From the NCBI GenBank assembly GCA_003254925.1, contig QANZ01023174.1, forward strand, positions 1-64,000: a stretch of DNA of 64,000 nt, in the 5' to 3' direction. This document shows positions 25,200 through 38,049 of the stretch, piece by piece. Position 1 is the first letter of the stretch, and each line of letters opens with the position of its first letter. The stretch comes from Chamaecrista fasciculata. Its lineage: Eukaryota; Streptophyta; Magnoliopsida; Fabales; Fabaceae. The position numbers and the translations under genes are program-made. The notes beneath the pieces are model-generated. The model was not told where the DNA came from. It saw only the letters and a program-made list of their open reading frames with translations, and ran no database searches.

Positions 25200-25469
25200 A
25201 ATTCTAAGTTAGAGAGGCTGTTTACTTTCTCAAAGATAGAGAGAGTTTTGCCAACAAAAACAAAACAATCTCAACTAAGCAGCACTCTCACCGGTAACTA
25301 ATTATAAGCGAAAGTAATCTAACTCACAATCTGTATTTCATTGATTGAATAATCTCAGCTTACAATTCTCTATTTATAGAGAAGTAAGGAATATGAATAC
25401 AATGAAGCTTATAAGCTGAATACAGATAACAGAAAAATTGAATTGCTAACAAACTTAACTAACTCATTA
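25200..25469 (-). mobile_element. Probable 3' LTR of the copia remnant
   Basis: Downstream of the polypurine tract on the minus strand is AT-rich DNA with a TATA-like TCTATAAATAGA near 25368-25379. This position fits a 3' LTR. I could not fix its ends or find a second copy. Confidence 0.45.
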
Positions 25470-26675
25470 CTATACTCTATTATCCCCCTTCAAATTTATC
25501 ATAGGTAATGAACAAATGCTAAATTTGCTGCGAAACTTAGTAAACAGATCAACAGAGACACTCTTTGTAAGAATATTAGCTAGTTGATCAAGAGTTGGAA
25601 TATGTCTGACAGAAACTGACTTCTTAAGTACATGATCACGAACAAAATGCAGATCAATCTCAACATGCTTTGTCCTAGCATGTAAAATTGGATTTGCAGC
25701 AAGTTGCACAACTCAAGAATTATCACAATACAAAGCAGGAATCTGAATAAGAGGCATCTTCAATTCATATAATAATGATTTCACCCATAAAACTTCAGCA
25801 ACACAACTGGCAATACTTCTATACTCAGCTTCAGTGCTTGAACGAGATACTGTACATTACTTCTCAGAATTTCAAGCAATAGGTGTATTGCCAAGAAAAA
25901 CAGACCGCCCTGATGTAGACCTCCTGTCATCAGGATCAGATGCCCAGTCTGAATCCGAGAATGCTATGAGATTTAGATGAGAAGACTTAGTTATATGTAG
26001 ACCAAAATCTAAGGTTCCACTAAGATACCTCAGAATTCGTTTCACAGCTTTCCAATGAGAGTCCTTAGGAGATTGCATGAATTGGCATACTTTGTTTCCT
26101 GAAAATGAAATCTCAGGTCTAGTAAGAGCAAGATATTGAAGAGCACCTACTACTGACCTATACAAGGTAGGATTCTCAAAATCATCATTCCCTATCTTGG
26201 AAAGCTTTTGACCAACAACCATTAGTGTAGTTAAAGGTTTAGGATCTCCCATCTGAGCTTTGAGAAGAAGTTCCTTAACAAATTTAGTTTGAGATAAATG
26301 AATACTGCCATCTGCCAAGTGATTAACTTGTACACCAAGAAAATAGTTCAAAGCACCCAAATCCTTAAGGGGAAAACACTGATTAAGATAGGATATCAGT
26401 TTAGAAATGCAAGATTTGGAGCTTCCTGTGATGATGATGTCATCTACATATGCTAGCACATAGAGATCACCAAAAGAATCACTCTTAACAAACAAATAAC
26501 TATCACATTTTGAAGGAACACAACCAAATCTGACAAGAGCTTGAGACAATGCTGTAAACCAAGCTCGAGGTGCTTGCTTTAACCCATAAAGAGATTTGTA
26601 AAGTCTACATACTAAATTAGTATTAGAAGACACAAAACTCTCAAGCTAAACCATATATACTTCTTCAAACAATAC
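25470..26675 (-). pseudogene. Copia-type pol remnant: reverse transcriptase and RNase H
   Basis: The minus strand encodes the 3' part of a Ty1/copia polyprotein. From 26633 to 25872 it shows LYGLKQAPRAW, the catalytic YVDD box (LAYVDDIIITG), KDLGALNYFLGVQV and SDSDWASDPDDRRSTSG. From 25709 to 25470 it shows ARTKHVEIDLHFVRD and DQLANILTK of RNase H. Between these blocks the frame is broken by stops near 25870-25710, and another stop lies just upstream of 26633 within the DLEEEVYMV-like region. A polypurine tract (AAGGGGGATA, 25481-25490) follows. Gag, protease and integrase are absent because an unrelated LTR abuts at 26676. The element is dead. Confidence 0.9.
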
Positions 26676-27545
26676 TGTTGGGAATTCTAGGCGCCTAACG
26701 CAGCGGAAGCAAATATAAAAATTAAAAATAAAAGCGCCAAGTCCTAAAATTCCCTAACGGATCCGCTAGCAGAATTTAAAACTTTTAAGATAGTGGTATA
26801 CCTCACGAGTTTCAATCGGTTGATTGTACAAGGCATGTCCTAGGAGTCCACTCACAGCGTCCTCCCTCTACCGGTGATCCACACGAACAGTTTCTCGGGC
26901 ACCAAGGTGCTAGCCTTCCGTTCTTTTCTCCAAAAGAATCAGGGACCAATCTACAACGACTTTGACTTCAAGAACTCCTTCTTGAATCAAACAAGGTGGC
27001 GCAAAAGGAAAGCCCCAACAACTCCTTCTTGTTTTTCCTTCTCTCACAAAACCCTAATTTTGGTAACCTCAAATCGAATTTCCTAACTCCTTAGGCAAAC
27101 TCGATTTTTCCTCTCTCAACTCTTGAGAACCAAAATTTTCTCTCACTTGGAAAGCTAGGGTTTGAGAATGGCGATTTTCTATCTCTCTCAAACCAGGAGG
27201 ATGAAAGTTGCACAAATGAGCTCTCTCTCTCCCTTAGGCGCCTAGCCTAGGGTTTTTAATAATTATTTTTAGAGCATTATTATAATTCCATAATCATAAT
27301 AATATGGCTTCATGAATTGAATTTCAAATTAAAATATTACCTTAATATTTAATTTAAATTCAAATCATAATCTTAGGGAATCAAATGGAAGATCAAATCT
27401 TCCCTTGGGTCCCACAAGATGATGCACCATATGCCCCCTTTTATCTTTGGAATTTTATAAATCAAAAACCTTCCTAACTCTTAGGAAGTCATGATTTTCC
27501 AAAGATCATGAGTTAAGATATTCCCTAATATCTATGATTCAAATC
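26676..27545 (+). mobile_element. Copia-like LTR segment, same family as 1-43
   Basis: It starts TGTTGGGAATTCTAGGCGCC with a CAGCGGAAGC block, matching the inverted sequence at 1-43. It holds an internal AGGCGCCTAGCCTAGGG near 27235 and then AT-rich DNA to about 27545, where the CACTA coding sequence begins abruptly. No target duplication is visible (AATAC on the left, no match on the right), so it may be incomplete or rearranged. Confidence 0.6.
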
Positions 27546-29179
27546 TTTTGGAGCAACTTCTTCCCATAGCATTAAGAAAATGTCTTCCTACAGAAGTTAC
27601 TTCGGTGTTGATTGAGTTGTCTAATTACTTCAGAGAATTGTCATGCAAAGTTATAAATATCCAACATCTAGAACGGCTTAAACAGAGAATTCCAATAGTG
27701 CTTAGCCGTATGGAAATGATATTTCCGCCATCTTTTTTTACTATTATGGTTCATTTGGTCATCCATCTTGTTGATAAAGTGATGGTTGCTGGTCCAGTTC
27801 ATTTTAGATGGATGTATCCCATTGAAAGGTAATATGAATTTATTTCATTTGCTCAAATTTTGCTCAGTTCACAATACATTTGAAGTTCAATGACTTTTTT
27901 CCCCTAATTAGGGCTCTTGGTCATTTGAAGTCATACGTTCGAAATAAGGCAGCGCCCGAGGGTTGTATAGTAGAAGGATACATTTTAGAGGAATGCCTCA
28001 CTTTTTGTGCTAGGTACCTGGAAAATGTTGAGACAAGGTTTAATCGACCTAGACGCAATGATGATTATAATGAAGACAATAGTAGCGAATTTGATACATT
28101 GTCTAGAATATTTCCTGCATTAGGCAAACCGTTCGGTGCTGCAAAGACGGTTTCTCTAGAACCTGTAGAGATAATTCAAGCTCACTCATATGTGTTGGCA
28201 CAATGTGAAATAGTTGACAGTTATCGTGAGTAAGTTATCTGATCCTTGTTAGATTCTTTCTATTTTTGTAATCATATATTAGTTTGTTAAATGACAAACA
28301 ATGTTATATATTTAGGAAGTTCAGAACTGAGGTGCGAAGGATGAATCGCGGCAAAAGAATTTCAGCGAAAGATGTAGAACAATACGTTCATAAACACTTT
28401 CACAAGTGGTTTAAAGATCATGTAATGTTATACTTTATTAATAATTTTCAATTTAACCGAACTCTTCCCCTTCAAGCTTTATTAGTTCATATTAACCTCA
28501 TATTTTGTGAAAATATATTAGGTTTCAAAAAATTCCAACTGTGATGTCACTCCTGAAATTGTGCTACTTTCACAAGGGCCACTTGATATTGCAAGGAGAT
28601 TTGATGGGTATAATGTAAATGGGTTTAAGTTTCGAACCAAAGGTAGAGAGCAAGGAATGAGAACTCAAAATAGATGTTATGTCTGCAAATACTAAGAATT
28701 CTTCAGTTGATGAGAACGGGAACTTGAAGTCCTTGGATATTTTATATCATGGAAGGTTAGTTGATATCATAGAGTTGAATTACTTTGGTAAGTTGAAGGT
28801 TGTCATGTTCAAATGTCAATGGGTAGACCCTACACCTAATAAAGGAACCAAGATTGATGAATTTGGGATAACAAGTGTGAACTTCTCTCGCTTAGTACAT
28901 GCTGGTGCAAAAGAAATTGATGAACCTTTTATTCTTGCAACAAATGCTCGGATGGTATTTTATGTTGATGATCCAACTGATGTAGGTTGGAGTTGTGTTT
29001 GTCATGTCAAGCCAAGAGATTTATTTGATATGGGAGATGAGAGCTTGATGCATTCTCAAGAGTCCATTGTGGAAGATATACCTTTTGCAGAACAATCATT
29101 GGATGACCATGGTATTGATCATTTGCAATTAGTTAGAGCTGGTGTTGATAAAGAAGTTCAAAGTGTACACTTGCCATAA
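27546..29179 (+). pseudogene. TNP2-like CACTA transposase, C-terminal part, broken
   Basis: Exons at about 27546-27828, 27912-28229, 28316-28421 and 28522-29179 join in phase up to a frameshift. The first two give the DUF4218-type block (LLPIALRKCLP, FRWMYPIER joined to ALGHLKSYVRNKA, EGYILEECLTFCARYL). The last gives the DUF4216-type block (FRTKGREQGMRTQN, DIIELNYFGKLKVVMFKCQW, CHVKPRDLFDMGDES). Around 28670-28680, between the GMRTQN codons and the next frame, a one-base shift breaks the reading. The upstream catalytic transposase domain is absent because the gene is cut at the LTR boundary. Domain names are from family knowledge of plant En/Spm proteins. Confidence 0.88.
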
Positions 29180-29439
29180 CAGATGATTACATTGCTAGTG
29201 GAGAGGATGAAGGAATATCTCAATACTATTTTTGTGTAATTCGTAGTTCAAAATATTAGAATTTGTAATGGATATATGTTTTGTTGGAACTTGTTAGTTA
29301 GTTATATTTATCAATGCTTTTGGAACTTTCTTATTTAAAATCTAATATTGAATTCTTGCTTGATTAATTATTATAATGACATTTTTGGTTGATGCATTCT
29401 TCACTAGTTCAGAATTATGTGGTTTTAGTTGTGTAGCAA

Positions 29440-32400
29440 ATGGCGAGAAAGCGAAAGAACTCAGGGAATGACTTGTTGGAGAATTTAAGAGGCCCACAAA
29501 GTGATAATAGTAATTGCCCTAGTGAAGTTGAAACTACAAATGAAGGTCCTAATCTCTCAAGCAATGATGACAACCTTACTCCATCCTCAAGTGACATTGG
29601 AACTTTTCCACGAGAAAAAGATGAGCCTCTACTTGTTACGATTAGAGGTAAAATTGAGGTTTTATTAATCTTCTCATTTATTATTGTGTTTATATTTTAT
29701 CTTTATTTTATATATGTTAATGTTATTATCTTTTTCCATGGATAGATATTGCCACTGAAATAGACACTAAAAAAAAATTGACTGCAAAAGACATTTGGCA
29801 GCTGGAAAAAAATGAGAAGGTTAAGGTGAGTTTGAATGGTAATGGGCATGGAGATGATGAGGGTTCAAATCTGCTTGTGAGATTCTTAGGCACAATTGCC
29901 CGAAACCCAAGAATTTGTCCTTTAAACATTAAAAATTTGCATTACATGCCAAAAGACAAAAAAACCGAACAATGGAAGATAATAGAGGTAACAATGTGAG
30001 ATTAGTTTTAATTCAATTTTTACTATGTCTTTATTATTACTGCATTTTAATAAGTAATTGTAAATTAAATACTATGTGAAGGAGAACTTTTTGTTTGATT
30101 ATGCTGCTGGTTGCAAATGGGTTATGAGCTCATTAGGAGAAAGGTTTAAAAATTACAAACATGAGTTACGGTGCAAGTACTTTCGCTCTGATCGTAGCAT
30201 GGAGGAGTTACTTGCCAATTGTCCACCCAAAGTGGATAGTGCTGAGTGGTCGATTTTTGTACGTTATTATCAAGATGAAAAAGTGAAGGTATGAATCTTT
30301 AAAAGGAGTATCTCATTAAGTTAATGTTGAATTATGTTTGGTTCATGTTACTAATGTTAAGATGTTAGGCAATGTGCTCACAAAATGCAAACAATCGAAA
30401 GAAGCTCAAGATCCCTCATGCTGGTGGTAGTAAAAGTAATGCCAGGAAAGGTGCTCAAATGGTATGTTAAATTTGGTTTCTTTAGTTATCATTTAATATT
30501 GTAGATTTAATTCTTACATTACTCATGTTAATTGTAGGGTAAGAAATTACAGAGGGTTGTATGCCGAACTGAGGTTATTTTGTCAAATTTAATGAACAAG
30601 AATGAAAATTATGTCAATGAAGAAGCAGCGGATTTGGCAGTAAGTTTCGGATCTGATTTTGAATAATTTATGGTTGAATTGAATGCTATTTTGTTATGCT
30701 TTGATGGTTTAGTTGCTGGTTTGAACAGAGCTTGGCAATAAGTTTTGTGTGTTTTAGTTGCTGATTTTTATTCTGGATATTAAGTGACATGTATTGAGTT
30801 GTTTGGCATTCATTCTATGTGTAGCAGATTTTAGGGCTGCCTACCGGTGATAGGTCTTTAATATTTTGCATTGTCATTGTCTTGTGTGTCCTGTTGAGAC
30901 TATAATGGCATAGAAATCTGTTGTGTCAACTACCGGTGATAATTAGGAATGTTTTTTTTTCTAGCCATGTTAATTTAGTCATTTTGAGACTATAATGGCA
31001 TAGAAATCTGTTCCATTTGCCTCATTTTCTGCATTTTCCTCCATTGAATCCTTCTTCCCCCTTCCCTAGTTCATGTTGGGCTGTTGGTTTTTCAATTTCT
31101 TTAGGTTTTTGTTCTCGTGTTCGTACTCGTAGGCTTTTGAGTGTTCTCATGTTCCAGAATGATCCTTGAAACCTTGCAGAAAATTGTTAATTTAAATGCC
31201 TATGGTTTGGGTGTCGTTCTAGCCACTTAATGAGCTTAAATGTTTGTGACTATTTTCTTCCAAATCTGGTTTGATTGGCTTGGACCCAAAATGTACGTTG
31301 AATATTTCTTAGCCTTTTAAAGGTGCTGAAGATCATTTTGGAAATCTGGTCTATTTCTTTTGACTTGAAAGTGTTTTGGTTATTTTTGGGTACTTTAAGA
31401 TGTGATGAAATATGCTTGAAATTCTGAGTTGGTTCCGTAATTCTAAAGTGTGTTTGGGTACTCTTGAGCCTTTTAAATTGTGCTTGATCGTGGGCATGAG
31501 ATTCTGATTTTTATCCCTCATAATTAAATTGAGTTCCATTCACTTTTGAACACTTTGAAATATGCTAAAGTAGTGTGGTTTAAAAGCTTGATGTGAACTC
31601 CTTGGCATTTATTTGGTCATCAGGCAATTTTGAACACTTTAAGTTGAGAGTGAATTTGGCTTAGAATTCTGGTTTAATTGTTTTGGGATTTAATTGTATT
31701 CTGGACACTTGTGTTAAGATTTTATTTGGGCCTTTTGTTGTCATTGCATTTTGGGTACTTTATGGTGGTGCTTTAAAGTAGGCAAAACCTCACTCCAAGG
31801 ATCTGACTTGAATATTTTGTGCTGTAATTACATTTGGTGCCTCCATATTATATTAATAGTTTACAATGAAAAAATCAGTATATGATGTATGCATGTATGT
31901 TTGTATATAAAATATTAGGTCACTCTCTTTTGTTCTGTAAATGTTGGAAGTACTTTTCTTTCTTAGATTCCATAAAGCACTATGAGCTAACAATCATATT
32001 TGGCCCTCTGTTTGTTGATTCTCTTTAATTTTATAACTATATATAATTATTCAATTATAATTTATACTATACTATATCTTTGTCATCTTATCACTTGTAA
32101 TATCTTTCTAGGCTAAAATTTCTGAGCATTTAGAAGAAGACCAAGAACAAGCTGCTTTATTAGGTGTTCCTTCAAAAATATTTGCAAGACCAAATGATGC
32201 AATAGGAAAAGTATTTGGACCGGAACACCCCGGACGTGTGCGTGGAATGGGAGTGGGTGCCTGCCCTTCTAGTGTGTTTGGACTGCAAGCATCTTTAGTT
32301 AGCACTACAAATGCCAACATCTCTAGTGGTAGAGTTGCTCAACGCCATGTTGAAGATTTAGCAAATCAAGTAAATACTTTGGAAGAGAATTTGGCTGGAT

Positions 32401-32540
32401 ATCAAGAGACCAAGTTAGAGCTTTCACAAACTCAAGATAAGCTTTCAAAAACTGAGAATAAGTTGAATACACTTTATAAATTCCTGCAAGATAAGTTTGG
32501 TTCTGATGTACCCAACCTTGATGAAGATGGTTTGCTTTGA
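29440..32540 (+). CDS. TNPA-like accessory protein of a CACTA element (Ptta/En/Spm family)
   Basis: In En/Spm elements the second protein binds subterminal repeats and brings the ends together. Six exons join in phase to 1281 nt, 426 aa: 29440-29647, 29746-29987, 30082-30288, 30369-30461, 30538-30639 and 32112-32540. Residues about 78-200 match the plant Transposase_24 type block (LTAKDIWQLEK, GTIARNPRICPL, FDYAAGCKWVMSSLG, FKNYKHELRCKYF). The stretch PEHPGRVRGMGVG near 322-333 is a usual C-terminal motif. Residues about 358-414 form a likely coiled coil (VEDLANQVNTLEENLAGYQE and beyond). No stop or frameshift was found, in contrast to the broken TNP2 partner. Intron 5 is long (about 1.47 kb). 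Expression is unknown. Confidence 0.85.
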
Positions 32541-32769
32541 TTATGTTTTCTTCTTTTAGTTAACTTTTAATTAGTAATCCATCTACAACTTTTGAAGGTG
32601 ACTTACTTTTTGAATTTTGATGTAATGTCATTATGTCATCATTAATCCATGTATTTTGTTTTCTTCGTATGGATTTGCTGTTAGTAAAAATTTTATTTTT
32701 CACTTAATTAATTAGTAGCTAATTAATCAAGGAAATATAATTGCAGTTTTTTTTTAAAAAAAAAAACAC

Positions 32770-33221
32770 TGAGAGTTAGCTACGGTTAAAATCGTAGCTA
32801 ATTATATTTTAAAAAAGAAACCATAAATATTTAGCTACGGTTAAAACCGTGGTTAAATAGTGATTGCAGCAAGAAATTGGAAGAGTTAGCCACGGTTATC
32901 ACCGTCTTAGAATAATGGGATGCAAAAATACGAAAAACACTTAGCCACGGTTAAAACCGTGGCTAAATGGAAGCAAAAAAATGTTTTTTAAAAATAAATA
33001 AAATAGTAGGGACGGTTATCACCGTGCCTAAAAACTCTTTACTTACGGTGATTACCGTGGGCAAAATAACGCTACGACGGTTACGAAAACCGTGGCTAAT
33101 ATGGAATGGGACGCCCTTGTTAAGCACGGTTTAAACAACCGTTGCCATATTTATTGCCCACGGTGTATCGCCTATTTAGCCACGGTTTTAACCGTAGCTA
33201 ATGACCGCTTTTTTTGTAGTG
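32770..33221 (+). repeat. CACTA subterminal repeat array and 3' terminus
   Basis: About ten near-copies of a TAGCYACGGTTAAAACCGTGGCTA-type palindrome or half-site lie in both orientations, for example near 32777, 32831, 32888, 32941, 33009, 33043, 33074, 33124, 33160 and 33178. The last is followed by TGACCGC, a T run and GTAGTG. Such repeats are the binding sites for the TNPA protein in En/Spm. The flank AAA follows the terminus. Confidence 0.85.
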
Positions 33222-33234
33222 AAATATTGATTAA

Positions 33235-34022
33235 AATATTAGTTCCGAACTATTGAATGTGATTTTATTTATTTAGTTTCAAGTTTGAATGTGACGAGTT
33301 CAGAGTTACATGATGCTTTTGAAGAATACTTTATTTATCTATTTGTAGTCGTCAGTAAACGAGGTCAAATCAAGTCTTGAAAGTGGACTGCTCATTTCAC
33401 CTAAATAAGCAAAGTTGGTTATATCTCTCTCATTTTAATTCTGAATGTGAAGAATTTAGAACTACGAGTTATTTTTAACAAGTCATTTTTTTTGCCAAGT
33501 CGGGACCACCAGTAGCTGAGATCAAATCAGGTTAGAAAATGGGGTTGGGACCAAAAAGTAAAAAAAAAATGAAAAATTGGTTCTAAACCCTTTTTTAACC
33601 TGATTTGACCTTATTTGTTGACCATCCCAATTGAGAAAAAAAAAAGACTCATTAAAAGTATCACATAGCTCCAAACTTATTACATTTGGACTAGAAATGA
33701 GAGAGATATGACCAATTTAATTTATTTGATCATGAAACGAGTAACCTACTTTCAAGAACTCGATTTAACCTCGTTTGTTGACGATTCCAACTAGATAGAG
33801 AAAATATTCTTCAAAAGCAACACATAACCTTGAAATCATCAAATTTGAATTTGAAATGAGAGAAATATAATCAAATTTAATAGTTTGAGACCAAAACAAA
33901 ACATTTTGTCAACTTTTACGACAAATATGTATCTTTTAAAACATAAAGTCTGTATTAAAAAAAACGTAAAGGACCAAAATGAACAGAAAAAGATCTATTT
34001 AGGACTAAAATGATCCTTTGAC
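33235..34022. repeat. Large fold-back element (GGTCC...AAAATGA family)
   Basis: The right end reads GGACTAAAATGATCCTTTGACC, like the element at 5715-6118. Interior words (GACGAGTTCAGAGTTAC, GTCGTCAGTAAACGAGG, CATTTTAATTCTGAATG) recur inverted further right. It starts within about 15 bp of the CACTA terminus; the left end is not sharp. Confidence 0.5.
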
Positions 34023-36890
34023 CTGTATTTTAAAAACAAAATTGTGATTATATTTGATTGGGCAGGAGACTTACTAGGATCATCCACTTAAATGTCAATT
34101 ACAATTTGACCTATTTGATGAAGCAATGTCTGTGTGTTGAATAGGATCTAATTCTTTCAGCCTTATAATGGAATGATGGATAGTGACCCTACACTACAGC
34201 TTATAGTATGTAGGCCTGTCCTAAATGTCATTTACAATTACATACACTCTTTCATGTGCTTTTCAATTCATTATTCATCTCATAGGACTCATATGGCCTA
34301 TTATGTGCCTGCCTTGTTACCCCACATCATTATTCATTTTCTTATCACACAAATATAGATTTTGCTTTCTCATTTTAATTTAATTTAACCTGTTCCTCAC
34401 AAGCTGACAACAAGTTTATATCACGGATGGCCCCTCCCATGTTTACCATTCTTTTCCCTGTCAGAAAAAATATATAAATGTATATATATATATATATATA
34501 CATATTCTTGAACAGGAATGATTGTGAATAAAGTATAGATATGGTATTGGAATTCTTATTAGACCCAGATTCAGAATTTTACAATTTTTAAAATCAATTT
34601 TTATCTTGGATTTTTATAAATAATTAAATTTTATATTTAAATTTGGATTTAAATTTCTTTAAATAAATTATTTTTTATTAAATATATAATTTTTTTCTAC
34701 AACCACAAAAAGTACAAAATAAATCATACACATAAATATATCGTTAAATTATTTTGATATATACAAAATATTTAATATGTATCCTTACAATTTTACATTT
34801 TATCAATATATAAAGTATTTAAATTATATATTTTTATATATAAAAATAAATGTTTATTATCATTGGATAAAGTATTTCATTACTCATTTTTAAATTTATT
34901 GATTTTAAACCTAAGACCTGAATATGTGAGGTAAAATCTCAAGATATTTATAAAATATAAATACTTTGATCATCTCTATTTTTGAAAGATATATAAAATT
35001 GACAACTCAACTTTTAAAAATTTAATTTACTTATTCTAATTCTTGAAAAAAATGAAAAGATGATACATATTATTCCTTTAAATATATTTTTCAGTGAAGA
35101 AAAAAATATATTAGTTTCACATATTCTCAGAATTAAATTATTAATTCGACATGTTTCAAAAATTAATATATTTATTAAAAAATAATACCATGACTTGTGA
35201 TATAGTGTCCCCTACATGTAATGTTGAATGGTAAAAACCCCATATATATATATTTGGTTTCTTATAGTACCCTTTAATGGAGGTAAATAGGTAATCCTAT
35301 TCAAGGTATGGACAAATACTAAATGTGAATATGAGTTAATCTTTCCACTTGACCCAATCTCCCTCTTATATGTATATATGTATGTATAAGGCTTTTAATT
35401 AATCCAATCCTTAATATCAAGCAAACTTTTAATTAATCTTTTGACTGAAATTAATGGCATGAAAATTATGAGTTAATTGTTTGGGACAAAGGCACAGAGA
35501 AGAGCATGAAATAGGAAGGCAAAGAGCAAGTAAAAGTAAAGCAAGAATTGTTGTGCAATTGACAATTTTAGGCCAATATTAATTATGGGAAGCTTGATTG
35601 ACGAGAAAGAATTGATGGCATTTGAGTGTGTTCTGACCAACCACAACTAATAAGACTTTGATGGAACAACATTAATATTGGGGCCACTCATGTCCACACC
35701 AGAAAAGTAATGCAATAAATAAATCAATAATTAATTAATTAACTTGAGCTTTATTATTGGCAAAATCAAAAGTGTGAACTGAAAGCTTGTTTTTATCTTT
35801 ATAATGATCATGAAACCATTCTGCATGTGTTCCTCACCTTTTCAACAAGGACTTGTTCTTGTTATTTTTATCTCACCTCCTTCTGTAAAGCAAAGAATAT
35901 CATATATTTCAAACAGTGTTACTCCTTCCTAAACTAATATTTCAGTATTTAGATTTATAGATTTCATCAGAGCTATTATTTTAGTCTCTAAATTTTTAAA
36001 ATATTTGGTTTAGTTTCTGAAAATTCATGACTCATTACAAGTTAATCCTTCCATGAAAATTCTATCATTATATAACTTAATATTTGGAGGGATTAAATTG
36101 AGATAAGTCATGAATTTTCAAGCACTAAATCAAATATTTCAAAAATTCAAGGACTAAAATAATAACACCCATATAATCTAAGAACTAAAATGATAGCTTA
36201 CTCAATAAAGAACTCATATAAGTCATCTACTAATAGAGTGACAAATACTCTTGAGAAATCCATGCACACTCATAAGATTAAGATTAGACGATTCAAGGAA
36301 TAATAAATTTCATATCAGAATCACATTCTTTCTATAGTAGACTAAACTAAACATATACCTAACTCACTCAGTAAGGAATCTATAAATTTTGGAGTACTGA
36401 AGAAACAACCTAATAATGATCCTTGAGATTTGATTTCTTTGTTTTTTTTTTTTTATTTTTTCTTCTCCTAAACATATCTCAACTTGTCTGAACAGTTGAT
36501 CTTGGGGGACAAAAAAAAGTTCTTAGTATATTTGCTGTCAAGGCTGTTGGTGGGTGTAGAGAAATGTTCACATTTTGATAAGGCCACTTTTAAAAGGAGG
36601 CATAAATGGTGATGCTTGAGAGGACATGAAGAAACAGTGTGCACTAAATTGACATTTTGGAAGGCAACTGAAGCTCGAGGAAATATCTCATCTCAATGGA
36701 TGGCTAAGGATTTTAGGTTCCAAAATCCAAAATCTTTGGCTGCCCCCACTGAACTGAAAGGTCCATTCGTTGCTCATAACATTGGGTTAAAGAGATCAAC
36801 CACTACTTCAAGTGATAGCTAGGGTACCAAATAATAGATACTCAATTATATAATGGTGGACAACACACACACACATATATATATATACAT
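34023..36890. other. AT-rich intergenic DNA; (TA)n at 34479-34501; small fold-back at 35940-36195
   Basis: No coding exon is supported. A TATATA microsatellite lies near 34479-34501. Around 35940-36195, TTTTAGTCTCTAAATTTTTAAAATATTTGGT and its inverted counterpart form a loose fold-back. A 68-codon plus-strand frame at 36616-36822 has somewhat balanced codons but no recognisable domain or splice context. Confidence 0.45.
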
Positions 36891-37155
36891 AGAGTAAACT
36901 AACAATTTGGTCCTTGAAAGATCACTGAGCTAACAACTCGGTTCTTGAAAGATTAAATTATACAATGTAGTCCCTGAAATATCAAAATGTTGTACTAATT
37001 AGTCATTTTTATGGACTAAATAGTATACCATTTTAATCTTTCAGGGACTAAAAAGTATATCATTTTGATCTTTCAAGAACTAAATTGTACATTTTGATCT
37101 TTCAGGAATTGAGTGGTCAACTCGGTAATCTTTCAAGGACCAAATTATTAGTTTA

Positions 37156-37159
<4 letters not shown>
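36891..37159. mobile_element. Fold-back MITE (AGAGTAAACTAA ends) within TA-rich DNA
   Basis: Terminal inverted repeats AGAGTAAACTAACAATTTGG and CCAAATTATTAGTTTACTCT bound 269 bp of GGTCCTTGAAAGATC-type motifs in both orientations. Flanks on both sides are TA microsatellite, so a duplication cannot be read, though TA would be consistent with a mariner-type element. Confidence 0.7.
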
Positions 37160-37190
<31 letters not shown>

Positions 37191-38049
37191 AATCTATATA
37201 AAGATTTATATACCATGTTTGAAAAGAATAATAGGAGAAAAGGGAAAAATGTAAATTCTCTCACCTATACATATATACTATGAAGTATCATTGAAATCCA
37301 GAGTGGATGGATTTGAAAGACCACTCACCCACCAGCAAACAAAAGAACATGCATTAGTCCCTATTTCAGTAAAATGTCACAGAAACCCAAAATCTCCTAG
37401 CTAAGCTAGATAGTAATAAGTAGTCTGTTTAGTAGATAAACCTAATCATATAAGTAGAATATACTTTTCAATCAGACCTTTTGAAGACTGAATCAATTGA
37501 GTTGAGTCAAGTATTGATGACCTTGTTTCTTAGAAACTAGAACGTGATAAGGATTTGGATAGTATGTTCAATGGAATATGTAAGTGTTTCGGTTCTCCCC
37601 TTTTATCAGCTAGCTTCTAAAGGAGAGTTTCAAATGTCACTTAGAAGTTAGGTTGTCGATGACATAAAGGTTTACTTCCTAAGAGTACTATTACTATAAT
37701 GGAGATTTGAGTAGTATAGAATACTTAATTTTCATATTGAGTAAAATAAATTGCTCCATTGAACACTTCAGTGTCTTAATTTTCAACTTTCAACAACTCA
37801 CTTTTGAAGAAAGGTTCCCTAAAGTCACTTGAATTTTTTCTGCAGAAGTGTTATAGTATATAGGTTTATTGATCTCAAATTTATATGCTTCAACCACAGG
37901 TTGAAGAGTATGTCATATAGAGATAATTATTTTCATGTGGTTATGTAATGTGGTTGAACTCAGAAGGAAAGGTAAGAATCCTTTGCTGTCTAGATTTTAC
38001 TGTATGTGAAACTCATTTGTCAATCTGACTTCATTGTTCCATACCTTTA
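37160..38049. other. Intergenic DNA, no gene seen
   Basis: A TA microsatellite (37160-37187) is followed by AT-rich sequence without a supported exon. Confidence 0.5.

Larger units (their letters stand above)
27546..33221 (+). mobile_element. CACTA (En/Spm) transposon, 5'-truncated
   Basis: It contains the 3' half of a TNP2-like transposase gene, then a TNPA-like gene in the same orientation, then a block of subterminal repeats. The plus strand ends TTTTTTTGTAGTG at 33221, the inverted form of the CACTACAAAA terminus. The 5' terminus and the catalytic part of the transposase are missing; the left edge is the LTR junction near 27545. The element cannot move on its own as it stands. Confidence 0.88.

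Noticed and set aside
36616..36822. 68-codon plus-strand frame
   Set aside because: No recognisable domain, no splice partners and no conserved motif; length is within chance in this DNA.
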